Translations under genes and position numbers: made by a program
In this document: in pieces, positions 39,244 through 50,586 of the stretch
How the letters are laid out: every line of letters begins with the position of its first letter
Numbering within the stretch: position 1 is the stretch's first letter
The notes under the pieces: model-generated
The model's input: only the letters and a program-made list of their open reading frames with translations
What the model was told of the DNA's origin: nothing
Databases searched by the model: none
NCBI GenBank assembly: GCA_025266875.1
Contig: JALLLT010000033.1
Coordinates: 1 to 64,000, forward strand
Length of the DNA stretch: 64,000 nucleotides
DNA from: Fennellomyces sp. T-0311
Lineage: Eukaryota; Mucoromycota; Mucoromycetes; Mucorales; Lichtheimiaceae
Direction of reading: 5' to 3'

Positions 39244-41304
39244 ATGCGTTGCAAAAACCCATGTAAACGTGTGTGAAATGTACAACGATGCCAAGTCGAA
39301 TGCATTTTTCTTATACCGCTCTCTAGACTGCAGAAAACGTCGTCGAAAGTGCATCTACGAAGAATACGAATCGTCATGTCAAATGTGCGCACAAATCGGG
39401 ATCCCTTGTGTTCCCAGTCGACCGAACGAAGCGATTCGACCTGTACGGGACGGCAATGAGCAGCTTCAATCCTTACGGGATCAAATCACAGGAATGGAAA
39501 CCGACATGGACACACTGGAAGAAGTTCTAGACGTTTTGCCTCAACAATTAAGCAAGCACGACAATGACAACCATGTTCCATTGTCATGGAAACTTAGTGT
39601 GCAGAACGGACGAATTCAACTTGAGAGCCGAATCGAAACGATTGAGGAGTTGCTGTTGTACAACCAAGCATCCATTCAATACCTTTCACCGCTACATGGA
39701 TTGTTTAAAAGGGAACATATGCTTCGCTTCGAAAGTGTGTCAGTAAGCATTGCGGTGGCATCAACGGGAATCGTCGCTCGTCATATTGTGAATTCTCGGC
39801 AATCAAATCATATTCGGCGCATCACATACAATAATCCAACGTACGATGATGTCTATTACCGAGCACAAATTGATCGACTCGTGCCGTTGTACTTGGACCG
39901 CTACAATTGTTATGTTGGGTTAATCCATGGACCAACGTTCCTCGAATACTATCGACATCTGGAGGATCCATTGAGCAGCCCTATCACACTTGCTGTTTGT
40001 ATCGACGCCATCTCATACTTCTATCCTCAGTTGGAGTCACCTCTCGAGATGCGCCAGGTTGCCGAATTCTTCTACCAGAAATGCAGGGACGCCTTACTGG
40101 ATATGTACGACGATCCGAACCACAGACTCGAAGCGATCATTGTTACCACTCTGCTAACCCAGTACTTGCCTGATGTGCTACTTGAATATGCAGAAGCTAG
40201 GCGTCTGGTGACAATCGCATTGCTAGTATGCCATGATCTGAAAGAGTCTCGCCAACGCTTCTCCGTGATGGAAAAGGTGATGCTTAACCGACACTGGCAC
40301 ATTTTACAGGCCTACGAATGTTATTTTACCTTTATCTTGGATGGGACTTTTGATTTCAGTGCGTTGCGGATGACTGAAGTCGAGGAAACTGTGATGCTTG
40401 ATGACGAGCCGGATATGATGCGACAGTATATTACCTCGTGGCGGAACGTAATACAGTTGGTCGCCTCGCCGTATATAAATGCAGTTATGGTAAGCGGCGA
40501 TTTTATATTTATGCTAATGATTAATCGAGATGCAATAGCAAAAACTCAGTGGTGTTGTGCATGGTCATTGCTGCGAGTTGAGCTTAGACATGATATTACA
40601 GTATGAGGATGTGGTACGTGATTGGTGGTCCAAACTTCCAAAGGAATCCCGGATATGCGAAGATCCGTTTATTTGGTCGCCCGTAGTACAGCAAGCGGTT
40701 GATGAAGCGCACTCGTCTACTGAAATCATACCATTTGCTTTTTTGCATGCTTTAACGGCACTAGTGCAGTCGTCAATGCTCAAACCACGGATTTTGTCTG
40801 CGTCAGAAGACATACCATACGCTTCTGGTTCGAATGACGATTCGAATATCATCCACGTCTTGCGGGAAAATGCGATTTCTCGCACATTACAGTCAACCCA
40901 AGTGCTTGTGCATGTTTTGAAAAAGACATTGGAGATTGATATAGAGGCAATACCTTGTAAGTAATGTTTTGTGAGTGGGTTGATATTAGATTGCTGAGTG
41001 GATCGTTCCAGTGTCCTTCTCCTATATGATAGTCACATTCCATTCGGCGTGCAACGTGGTCAACTATTGCAAAGACGCGCGACTTCCTGAGAATACTCGA
41101 GAAACATTGCGATACTGCTTCGAACAATTAAGCAGTCTGGTCCCACGTAATCATCAAGTTCCTTCTAATGTATCGTTTCTGGAGGCCTTCATTACCCGGT
41201 TTATGGAGCCATGCCCCTTGGAGGTCTACGAAACATACCCAATGCCTGGCTATGCGTTTCTTTCAGAGATGTTTGACGTTTGCTACAAGAAGCTAAGGAC
41301 GTAA
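39244..41304 (+). CDS. Zn2Cys6 fungal transcription factor
   Basis: Nuclear regulator with an N-terminal zinc cluster and a fungal-specific transcription-factor domain. Four exons (39244-39268, 39327-40489, 40539-40956, 41012-41304) close on 632 residues. The 25-nt first exon is what completes the cluster: joining it gives C7-x2-C10-x6-C17-x8-C26-x2-C29-x6-C36 (NPCKHCRKRRRKC, then SSCQMCAQIGIPC), a perfect fit. A short heptad-like segment follows (LRDQITGMETDMDTLEEVLD), probably a dimerising coiled coil. The middle domain contains LVPLYLDRYNCYVGLIHGPT and FLEYYRHLEDP, typical of this family. Start chosen because it supplies the first two cysteines; a further upstream exon cannot be excluded. 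Targets are unknown. Confidence 0.9.
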
Positions 41305-41696
41305 CCTCCCGGCTGTACTATATTACACATCATGTACATTATTAGCATCACACATTCACCCACCATCCTTGTTATTGTTCCAGTTAAATCAGCCATAACG
41401 AATACATCCATAGTCGGCTACTGTATATTTTGCTACCATCCATGTCCTTTACACACGTAACATTCGTGACCGAAAAAAGGCTGATTCGAAAGTAGAGTGT
41501 TTCCAAGTATTTCAGTCCGAGCGCAAATCACAGCAAGCGCCCATTTGTAGACTCATATTCATGCCCGCTAAATCACCCAAAAACGTGGCAGCATTAAGAA
41601 ATAGACCAATCACCAATCGCTTCGTAGCTTGAAGGAGGGCGCGCATACCCGGATCTGGAATTTTACTTTCTCTTTTCCCTCGATTCTCATTTCATC
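41305..41696. other. Intergenic region upstream of RAMP4
   Basis: No gene seen. A pyrimidine-rich tract (tttctcttttccctcgattctc, about 41668-41689) lies just before the RAMP4 start. Confidence 0.5.
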
Positions 41697-42065
41697 ATGG
41701 TACGCGATCTAGTCCATCTTATGGTCGAAATGCTGACTGTAGTTCCGTAGGCAACTGCACCAACTATCCGCAAGAAGAACGCCGTATACCAGGGCAACGT
41801 CAACAAGCGGGGCCACGTTAAACAATCCCTTGTGGTATGGATCGAGCACATCGAGCCATCACGAATGGTATGCTAAATTAGACACTTGCTTTACAACAGA
41901 AGGAACAAAAGGGAAGCCGCATTCCTATCACCTACTTTGCGCTTGGAATCTTGGCGTTTGCTCTCCTTGGAGGAGGTATGTGCTCTTGATGCGTTGTCTG
42001 AAAACGACAGGACTAACATCGACCGTGCCACAGCCGTCTTGCAGGTGATCGACATACTCTTCTGA
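41697..42065 (+). CDS. YSY6: RAMP4/SERP1-like ER membrane protein (Ysy6 family)
   Basis: Small tail-anchored protein associated with the Sec61 translocon and ER stress tolerance in other eukaryotes. Four exons: 41697-41699 (only the ATG), 41751-41834, 41900-41975 and 42034-42065, total 64 residues, all phases consistent. The protein starts MATAPTIRKKNAVYQGNVNK, contains the family pattern of a basic, Asn-rich cytosolic part with GNVNKRGHVKQSLV, and ends in one hydrophobic span (YFALGILAFALLGGAVLQVI). Length matches the usual 60-70 residues. Because the start codon stands alone in its exon and the remaining exons are under 90 nt, the gene is easily missed. Converges on the GILT gene with 121 bp between stops. 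Confidence 0.9.
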
Positions 42066-42186
42066 ACCGCCACAACAACCACACCCAATCCAACGCACAC
42101 ACCCTGAACCCACTCGACATGTATATATCCGGCTATTAAACTTTATTAACTACGTTATGTGTTTTGGACTGTGCGCAGTGACAGCG

Positions 42187-43156
42187 TTATGTGTTGTAGG
42201 CCTCTTCAATGGTGCGAACAAAATCGGCTACTTTGTGCCCGCCGTCGCAATGCTGTTTTGGGCGGAGAGGATGTTAGGATAGGGTTCAAAACGGACAGGG
42301 AATCTGATCAAACCTTCCAAGTTTCATCGTGTATACATCGCAGTTTGTTGTTGATGTAAACTGTGCAGCTTTTTCTACGCGGTCAAGATCTGTCAGTGGC
42401 AGCCGCTCCTTTTTTGATTGGATGGGATAGTGAACTTACTCTACGCCTAAGCTTTGAGTGCGTTCCACGGACCTGGCCAGTAGCTCGATACCGTGTGGCG
42501 TGGAGGCGCATGTTTTCACTGGCTCGTAGTGTTTACCGAGTCTATGTGCTATTGGTTCGAGTGGAATGAGCTAGTCACGATCACACTAACACAGGTTGTT
42601 ACGCTACCGCATTCTCTGGCCAGCCCGTTGCCCTCGCCGATGCTGGCATACTCCTCATTCAAACAGAGGTCGAAGGAGTAAAAGTCGCTGATGTCGGGAT
42701 ACGTCTCTTTGAAGCACAGCTCCTGGATGTTGCCAAGACACTCAGTTGGGCCATGTTTACTAATACATGTGCTGTGAGTGGGGCGCCGATTAGTAAGACA
42801 CGCTGCGTGTTACCATTCAAACTGAAGCGGCTCAGAAGCATTGGCTCGGGCAATGTAATTGATATCAACCGACACTGGCACTTGCACCTGCTCCACTGTA
42901 GCGACAGCCCCCTGTTTAGTTTCATCCCAGTTTCACAAGAGCTGCTTGGTCACGTACACACTTTGGAAAACACCTGCTCGCAATCAACTTTATCAGGACA
43001 CTTGCTCATCACAAACAACTCAATGGGAACTGGTCCACGCTCAGAGCTTGGAGAAGCAGACCGATCGCTGATTATGTGCCGAGTCCAGGAATTCGACATG
43101 ATCGTGATGCCCATGATTACGAGCGCCGCGATCATGATACCACACCGCTGCTGCAT
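42187..43156 (-). CDS. GILT-like thiol reductase, secretory pathway
   Basis: Member of the gamma-interferon-inducible lysosomal thiol reductase family, known in animals for reducing disulfides in acidic compartments. Six exons on the minus strand (43156-42958, 42895-42814, 42771-42608, 42548-42440, 42374-42314, 42252-42187) close on 226 residues. Features: N-terminal hydrophobic signal or anchor (GIMIAALVIMGITIM); IELFVMSKCPDKVDCE at the thioredoxin-like active-site position (Cys53); DINYIA; the family signature CxxKHGPTECLGNIQELC (about 96-113); then LLARSVERTQSLGVEKSCTV and CIHDETWKHCDGG, the expected C-terminal cysteines. The active site reads CPDK, so the second cysteine of the animal CxxC is missing, a form I believe is common in fungal and plant relatives. 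An upstream in-frame GTG gives a longer frame, but ATG 43156 is the natural start. Confidence 0.88.
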
Positions 43157-43520
43157 ATTGTTCCGTTCGCGTGAAGAGAAAAAAGTAAAAAGTGTGTGTT
43201 CTCGGGCCACAGACCGCACCCGATCTCCGCTAGATTTTCATGCGTGAAACAGCTTCCAGCGACAGTCTGGCACCCTACCTGCGTCAGTGCTGCGACACCT
43301 GTTATCGTCACACACAGATCTGCATCAATACTGCGTATGTTGCAGACTTTTGTTCCATCCATCGGTGTTTTGCGCCGGTACTTCCGCCCAACCATCGCTC
43401 GGACATGCGAAACAGAACTCAGCATCACTGAATTTTCGACCGGCATGCAGCGCCGACCATCACGTATTTATATGCCGTCCCGTTGGGCATGCCATGGCAG
43501 TATCATCTATTATCCTTATC
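43157..43520. other. Divergent promoter region, GILT and ABC transporter 1
   Basis: About 360 bp separating two divergently transcribed genes. Several open frames cross it on both strands but none matches a known family. It presumably carries both promoters. Confidence 0.45.
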
Positions 43521-46500
43521 ATGACAAAACATCCTTCTGGATCAACCACGTCTCTAGATACCGTTACCGCGGAAAAAAGCTACACACAACCAAGCAAGTC
43601 AAACGCATCATCCCTTATTGATGTTGATGGTAACGTGTCCCTCTCCCGCATACACTAGCACGTGGGTACTGACTTTTGCCAACTGTGTAGCTGCCGTCGA
43701 GAAATACCAAGTTGTCAAGCGAGAACTCTCACAGATCAGCCGGCAGCAGTCTGTTCGAGATGGCAAGCTAGAGGAAGGCACCATCGCCGAGGAAGAATTC
43801 AACCTCGATGACTTTTTGCGAACCATGAGTGCTCAAAGCGAACAAGCAGGTCATACGCCAAAGAATCTCGGTGTTATCTGGAAGAACTTGAACGTCGAGG
43901 TAACTTATTGGAGGAATAGCAACTGGTTATTAGCTGGTACTTACCCATATATTACAGGGTCTAGGTGCCGACGCACACACTATTTCCGACTTGTTCAACT
44001 CGGCCATAAAAATCCTAACCCCTTGGAAACTTTTTGGATTCACAGGAGGTGGGAGTCGGAAGACCATTTTACAGAACTTGACGGGATTCTGCAAGGATGG
44101 CGAAATGCTTCTCGTGCTCGGTCGTCCAGGTGCTGGCTGCACAAGCTTACTCAAAGTCCTTGGGAATATGCGTGGCTCCTACACTAAGGTTGACGGTCAA
44201 GTTAGCTACGGTGGAATCGACCACAAGACCTTTGCCAAACAATACCGTGGACAAGTCGCCTACAATCAAGAAGAGGACCAGCACTATCCAGTCCTGACTG
44301 TCAAGCAAACGCTTCAATTTGCGTTGCGCACCAAGACACCCGGCAACCGATTACCCGAAGAAACACGCCGAGAATTTGTCAACAAGATCATTTATCTCCT
44401 GGGCAACATGCTTGGCTTGACCAAAAAGATGAGCACCATTGTTGGCGACGCCTTTATCCGTGGTCTTTCTGGTGGCGAACGCAAGCGACTTTCAATTGCG
44501 GAGGTGATGACCACTCAGAGTACCATTAACTGCTGGGACTGTTCCACCCGTGGTCTCGATGCCGCATCAGCTTACGACTATGTCCAATCGCTACGTATTA
44601 TGACTAATGTCCTCAACAATACCACCATCGCCAGTTTGTATCAAGCCTCGGATAGCATTTTTTCCGCCTTTGACAAGGTGCTGCTGCTTGACGGTGGACG
44701 CTGCATCTACTTCGGACCAACCACCGAAGCCAGAACCTACTTTGAAGATATGGGATTTTACTGCAATCCACGCAAGTCTACCCCAGACTTTTTGACAGGC
44801 CTCTGCAACCCGATTGAACGTGAGGTGAAGCAGGGTATGGAGTTGCAGGTGCCACAGCATGCGTCCGAGTTTGAAAGTCGTTACAAGGAATCCAATACTC
44901 ACAAGAGAATGATGGCCGAGCTCCAACAATACGAGGAAAAGATCACCAGAGACAACCAAGCTCAACAGTTCAAGGATGCAGTCAGTGAAGAACATCAAAA
45001 ACGTGCTTCCACCAAACAGCCATATACTGCCTCATTTTATCAACAGGTCAAGGCTCTTACCATCCGCCAATACCTTTTACTTTTCAAGGACCACGAATCT
45101 CTTATCTCCCGCTACAGCACTGTCCTCATTCTCGGCTTGATCACTGCATCGTGCTTCTTCAAGCTTCCGATGGATGGTGCTGGTGCTTTTGGCCGCAGCG
45201 GTTGTCTCATGTTTACTGCTCTCATCAACGCTTTCCTCAGCGAAACCGAACTCATCAACTTCTTCACCGGTCGACCAATTTTGGATAAACATAAGCACTT
45301 TGCAATGTATCGCCCATCTGCTTTCTATGTTGCTCAAGTCATTTTGGATATTCCTCTGGCTATTGCTCAAGGTATGTTTCACTGTTGATGAACAGATTAT
45401 ACGTGCGCCAGTTTGCTAACTTGCATCGCTAGTTGTTCTGTACGCCATTTGTTCCTACTTTATGAGTGGACTCAACCTCACAGCCGGCCGCTTTTTCACT
45501 CACATGCTTGTGCTCTTCTTTATCACTATGACAATGAACGGGTGCTTCCGATTTTTGGGTACACTCTTCTCGACGTATTACCTCGCATCCCAGTTTGCTG
45601 GTATCTTGTTGCTGTTGATGTTCATGTACATTGGTTATATGATCCCGTATGAATCTATGCATCCATGGTTTTTCTGGTAAGTGTCTTTGTAAAATAGACC
45701 TTTTGTTATGGTTAGGCTCTCTAACCCTCAGCTTAATAGGATTTACTGGATCAACCCCGTTGCGTATGGATACAAGGCGCTATTGATTAACGAAATGGAG
45801 GGTCAAATCTATTCTTGTGATGGCCAAGCCAACTCTGTCCCGTATGGTCCCGGATACGATGATTGGAGCTACAAAGTGTGTACCATGCAAGGCGGTCGCC
45901 CAGGCGAAGACTTTGTACGTGGTGACGATTTTTTACGCACTGCTCTGAGCTATGAGCCTTCGCATCTATGGGCACCCAACTTTGTTGCTATCGTCGGATT
46001 CTTTTTGCTGTTCACATTCCTTACTGCCGCTGCCATGGAGTTTACCAACGCTGCCGGTGACAGTGGTGCTGGAGGCTCGAGCACCAAGCTATACCTTCCC
46101 GGAAAAGCACCGAAGCCACGCACCGAACAAGAAGAAGAGGAACGGCTCAAGCGACAACAGCAAGCAACAGAAAAAATGGACAGCATCGCCACTGGAGCGA
46201 CGTTTTCCTGGCATCACGTTAACTACACTGTTCCCAGTTCTGGAGGACCACTGCAGCTACTCAATGACGTTTCCGGCCTTGTCAAACCTGGTCACCTCAC
46301 TGCACTTATGGGTTCAAGTGGTGCTGGTAAAACTACGCTACTCGATGTCCTCGCCCGCCGGAAGACTATTGGCACTATTGACGGACGAATCTATCTCAAC
46401 AATGAAATACTTTTGGATGATTTTGAGCGCATTACTGCTTATTGTGAGCAAATGGATGTCCATCAGCCCATGTCCACTGTCCGCGAAGCCATGCGATTCT

Positions 46501-48142
46501 CTGCTTATATGCGTCAAGACGTTGGTGTTTCCAAGGAAGACAAGGATGCATATGTTGAAGAGATTATTCAACTGCTTGAAATGGAAGATATTGGCGATGC
46601 ACAGATCGGTACTGTCGAAGAAGGCTCTGGTATTTCGGTTGAGGAACGCAAGCGCCTTACAATCGGTATGGAGCTGGTCAGCAAGCCAAAGTTGCTCTTC
46701 TTGGACGAACCCACGTCTGGTTTGGACGCACAGAGCTCTTACAACATTGTACGATTCCTTCGCAAGCTCGCAGACGCCGGTTGGCCAGTTTTATGTACGA
46801 TCCATCAGCCTTCTGCAATCCTGTTCGAGCATTTTGACCATTTGTTGCTACTTGTTCGTGGTGGCCGCACTGCTTACTATGGTGAAATCGGCAAGGATGC
46901 CCGTACAATGATCAGCTACTTTGAATCAAATGGTGGCCCCAAATGTGCACCCGAAGCCAATCCCGCAGAATATATCCTTCAAGTTGTCGGTGCAGGAACC
47001 GCAGCAACCAACGTTCTTCAAGATTGGGCTCAGGTCTGGAGTAACTCGCCTGAGGCCAAAGCATTGGAGCAAGAACTAGAACAGATCCACCAAGTCACCG
47101 ATACCAATCCAACGCGACCAACGCTTACGTATGCAACATCATACTTGACCCAGTTCCTGTTCGTCTTCAAGCGTATGTGGATCATCTATTGGCGCTCTAC
47201 AGCATACAACTTTGGTCGATTCATCTCCATTATGTTTACCGCTCTGTTCTGCGGCTTTTCTTACTGGAAGATGTCCTACACTGTTTCGGATATGCAGAAC
47301 CGTTCCTTTATCATGGTTGCCACGCTATTGATGGGTGAAACTTTGGTAAGATTTGACTACTTTCGAAAAACAACATAGATCCTAAACGGTGATTTTAGAT
47401 TCTCGCTGGCCAACCCAAGTTCTTGACTGAACGCCTGTACTTCCGTCGCGAATATGCCTCTCGTTACTACAGCTGGCTTCCATTCTCGCTGTCCATTATC
47501 TTCGTTGAGATTATCTACGCATTCTTCTTTGGTGCCTTCTTTATGATCGGCCTGTACTGGACTGCCGGTTTCTATAACGCGTCCGAAACTGTGGGCTACT
47601 TCTATCTTATGATGGTTGCCTCTGTCATTTGGGCCGTTACCCTCGGGTTCCTCATTGCATCGCTCGGCGAACACGAGACTATGGCGGCAGTTGTGAATAC
47701 CCTGGTTATGGTGATTTTGATGCTTTTTGCCGGCCTGCTCCAGACACCCGATGCTATGCCACGTTTCTACAGCGCTTGGCTCTACTGGCTGAACCCATAC
47801 CATTACTATTGCGAAGGCTTGGTCACCAATGAATTGGAACACCTTCCTGTCGAATGCAACGACCGTGACATGATCCAGTTTGATATTCCTTCCACCCAGA
47901 CCTGCGGTGAATACATGGCTAACTATTTTGCCTTGGGCGGCACCGGTTATGTTGCTGATCCCAATGCTACGGAAACATGCGACTATTGTACTTACAAGTC
48001 GGGAGAAGAATTCTACACGATGAACTATAATTGGAGCGCATCCCACAAGTACCGAAACCTGGGTATTATGATTGCGTTTTCAGTTTTTAACATCTTGGTA
48101 TTCCTCGCATTGTGCTTCTTGAAGCGCAAGACGCAACGATAG
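43521..48142 (+). CDS. PDR-type ABC transporter 1 (ABCG, full size)
   Basis: Plasma-membrane drug/lipid efflux pump of the fungal pleiotropic drug resistance family, topology (NBD-TMD)x2. Six exons (43521-43629, 43691-43899, 43958-45371, 45433-45676, 45740-47345, 47399-48142) close on 1,441 residues. NBD1 shows the family's degenerate features: Walker A GRPGAGCTS (about 161, Cys in place of Lys) and CWDCSTRGLD, where the catalytic acid position is not Glu, with a canonical signature LSGGERKRLS (about 276). NBD2 is the mirror image: canonical Walker A GSSGAGKTTLLDV and Walker B LLFLDEPTSGLD, but a degenerate signature ISVEERKRLTIG. One composite ATP site is thus predicted active, as in Pdr5. 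Two blocks of hydrophobic spans follow the NBDs, and a Cys-containing extracellular loop (CGEYM...CDYCTY) precedes the last span. Start chosen by position; MAVSS 27 nt upstream is also in frame. Confidence 0.93.
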
Positions 48143-48898
48143 ACTGTTCTTTATACAATTCAAAACATATTACAGTGTATACCGTGTATATATCTTGATT
48201 TCCCAACCAATAAATATAATTATTATACAATACATACAAAGTTCTCTTGTATTAGAACTAATGTAATAACCATTCATAAAAATTTACATGTCGCATCTCA
48301 ACCTGGGAGAACTATACATGAATGACTGGAATGGTATGACTCCAAGTTAGGCGTACATCCTAATTCGCAGCTCGCTAGTATTGAGTATATCCATATTTCT
48401 GGGACACGTAGAGCGAGTTAAAGTCTTATAAGGATATCATCTCAAGCTATTAACACGGATTTTATTTTTGCAGAAAATCTCCATGTTTCTTTTTTTGGAT
48501 CGAAAACTCCGGTAGGAACACAGAGATTCTCCGCCCGCCTTCGGTAGCGTAAATATGTTATTTAGGTACAACAGGCATGAAACAGTATATAAACCAGCCC
48601 ATACACACTGTTCTAGTTAAAACAACAGTGTGATCCTGGGTAAGCGGTATTTTCAAATTCGTTATCAGCGCAAGTGAAGTATTGGGCGACATAAAAGCAG
48701 GTACACTTAGTATCGAGGAGTAACGCAAGGTCAATTAATTATGTAGTAAGAGGTACTCAAATCTGTGTGGTTGATCCGTGTCCCATGACAACTGCGAATA
48801 TGCTCAACTAAATAGCCTAAGCCACGCATTCAGACTTTCATTCTACTGTAATCATATGCTTGATCAAAAGCATAGGAAACGTGTTTATTTCCCTTTCC
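48143..48898. other. Spacer between ABC transporter 1 and the transposon
   Basis: No gene. AT-rich 3' flank of ABC1 (several aataaa-like sequences around 48209-48225), then the left target site tcc at 48896-48898 of the CACTA-like element. Confidence 0.5.
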
Positions 48899-48923
48899 CA
48901 CGGTGGGAAATTCTTATGCAGAA
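48899..48923. repeat. Left terminal inverted repeat of the CACTA-like element
   Basis: CACGGTGGGAAATTCTTATG and five further bases pair with the right end at 53795-53819 (3 mismatches in 25). Confidence 0.85.
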
Positions 48924-49120
48924 AATATTCAATTTTTATTCACATATGCGGATATTCAAAAACTGCCACTTTTGAAGATTTTTTGAATATTGATTTAGCA
49001 GGGGATGAATATTTGCTGAATATTTGAATATTGTTCGACCCTGCGTTATTGCTTGAGAGGCGCGTATGCCTTTTTTTTTTATTTGGAATACACAGTACAA
49101 AAACTAATGGTGATCAATAT

Positions 49121-50337
49121 CTATGCAGATTTAGGGCCTCGTTTTCTTTTTGTTGGCCTCTGTACCCCCTCTTGATTATTCATGGTAACTATGACTTTCA
49201 TGTGTTGAAAGGGAAACGCTTTTATGTATGCAAGAGTTTCTTACCCTCGCTATTGTTCCGCAGCCGTAGTACTCGCTGTTCAGCCCGATTTTCTTGGCGA
49301 GCAACATTATCTAGAATTTATTATATTAGGATATTTGAATACTTACAAAAGACGTTACTTACCATTGCCTTCTTGACTTTCGTTTACTTGATTATTACCA
49401 TTCGTAATAGCTTGACCAGCAGACTCTAAGAAACCACTGCAAAATAAATCAATGCATTAAAGGAAAAGCTTACCGTCATTCCTCGATTCATCATTATCTT
49501 GCTGCTCTTCATTCTCATTGTTGGCAGATACTTCAGGAACCTCAGAAACTTCACCGCAGGATGCTTCGGGTACTTCATTGGGTGTAGCACTATCATCATT
49601 CGCTGATATTCAATTGTACCCTTGGTTAAAAAGGTTCGACACTAAAACGACCACCACTTACTAGCACTCTCTTTTATTTTCCCCCAAGCATTCACCATCA
49701 GCAACCGAGCACCCCAGGAACCTTCGCATGCAGACAGAGGATACTCGTCACCAACGCAGGCTTCAAGTGCTTCTGTGGCTGCCTCTTTCTGCTGGGAGTT
49801 AAGATTGTTCCAGCTCGTTGATTCAGGAAGCTGCAAAGTGATTCGGATCCTTTGTGCTGTCGCTATAGCGTAGTGAATCACATTGCTCTTGAACGTGAGA
49901 AAGTATGTCTCTTTCCAATACTCAGCGCCTTTGTTTCGTGCCATGATATCCTGGCCTAGTTGCCTGTATAGCATCCAAGCAAATTGTCTGGTGGAACCGT
50001 TGTCATATTTTGGATGCGCGTAATTTCGAGAGAAAGCTATATCCTTGAAGGGTTTGATAGCCGCAATACCTGTGATAGCTGGAACCTCCGTATTGGCGCT
50101 GATAGTGCTATATCCGGACCTCATTTCGACAACTTCATGTTCAAGTGCTTGAATTCGTGTCGACATAGTGGAAATCTCTTGCTTCAGTGTCGACACTGCT
50201 GTTTCCAAGCTGCTGACATCCGTGCGGAGTGAAGAAACTTCATTCGCTAGGGTCTGGAGGGAGGAGGTAACTGTAGAAAAACTCTGCATTAATATAATAA
50301 GAGGGTTTTGTTCGACGTTCGTTGGCAGATTGTTCAT
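49121..50337 (-). CDS. Transposon accessory protein, coiled coil with nuclear signal (TnpA-like role)
   Basis: Second gene of the CACTA-like element. Five exons (50337-49662, 49602-49474, 49425-49363, 49310-49245, 49170-49121) close on 327 residues. After MNNLPTNVEQNPLIILMQSF comes a long heptad-rich region (SLQTLANEVSSLRTDVSSLE, then TLKQEISTMSTRIQALEHEV), a strong coiled coil. A globular middle follows (AFSRNYAHPKYDNGSTRQFA, WMLYRQLGQDIM). The C-terminal exons are acidic/Gln-Asn-rich and end with VQRPTKRKRGPKSA, a nuclear localisation signal. No catalytic motif is seen. By analogy with TnpA of En/Spm it could bind the GAATATT-type subterminal repeats; that is inference from position and architecture only. 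It shares no recognisable domain with TnpA. Transcribed divergently from the transposase across 249 bp. Confidence 0.8.
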
Positions 50338-50586
50338 TGTAGTGTGTGTTGAATTGGAAAGAGCAACTCGCAACGATGATAAGTAAACAAAAAAAATTTT
50401 AAGCCAATTACGTTGACTAAAAAACCCCTGAAACCACTTTCTCCCTTGAAGCTTATTGTCGACTATTTAGCAATAGCACGTACGGATCTGATATATCAAA
50501 GACACAAAGAGTATGTTTAAAGCTATTTTTTTAGCACCGCAATAAAGACTTTGACTGTGAACTGTGCAGTAACTGGACAAGTTAGC
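50338..50586. promoter_or_regulatory. Divergent promoter inside the transposon
   Basis: A 249-bp AT-rich interval separates the start codons of the two transposon genes, so it must contain both promoters unless untranslated leaders overlap. No specific box is claimed. Confidence 0.5.

Noticed and set aside
42753..43621. Plus-strand frames of 120-164 codons between RAMP4 and ABC1
   Set aside because: They overlap the GILT exons on the other strand or the divergent promoter and match nothing known.
44591..45382. Minus-strand open frames within ABC transporter 1
   Set aside because: Antisense shadows of the conserved NBD1/TMD1 coding exon.
45952..47605. Plus-strand +1 frames of up to 319 codons in ABC1, and the similar 199-codon frame at 57006-57605 in ABC2
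   Set aside because: They overlap real exons in another frame, and their similarity to each other is a consequence of the conserved coding DNA.
47357..48046. 229-codon minus-strand frame over the last ABC1 exon
   Set aside because: Antisense to a well-supported exon with exact family matches.
49031..49429. 132-codon plus-strand frame inside the transposon
   Set aside because: Lies opposite four short exons of the accessory gene, whose splice phases all agree; the frame itself is low complexity and hydrophobic.
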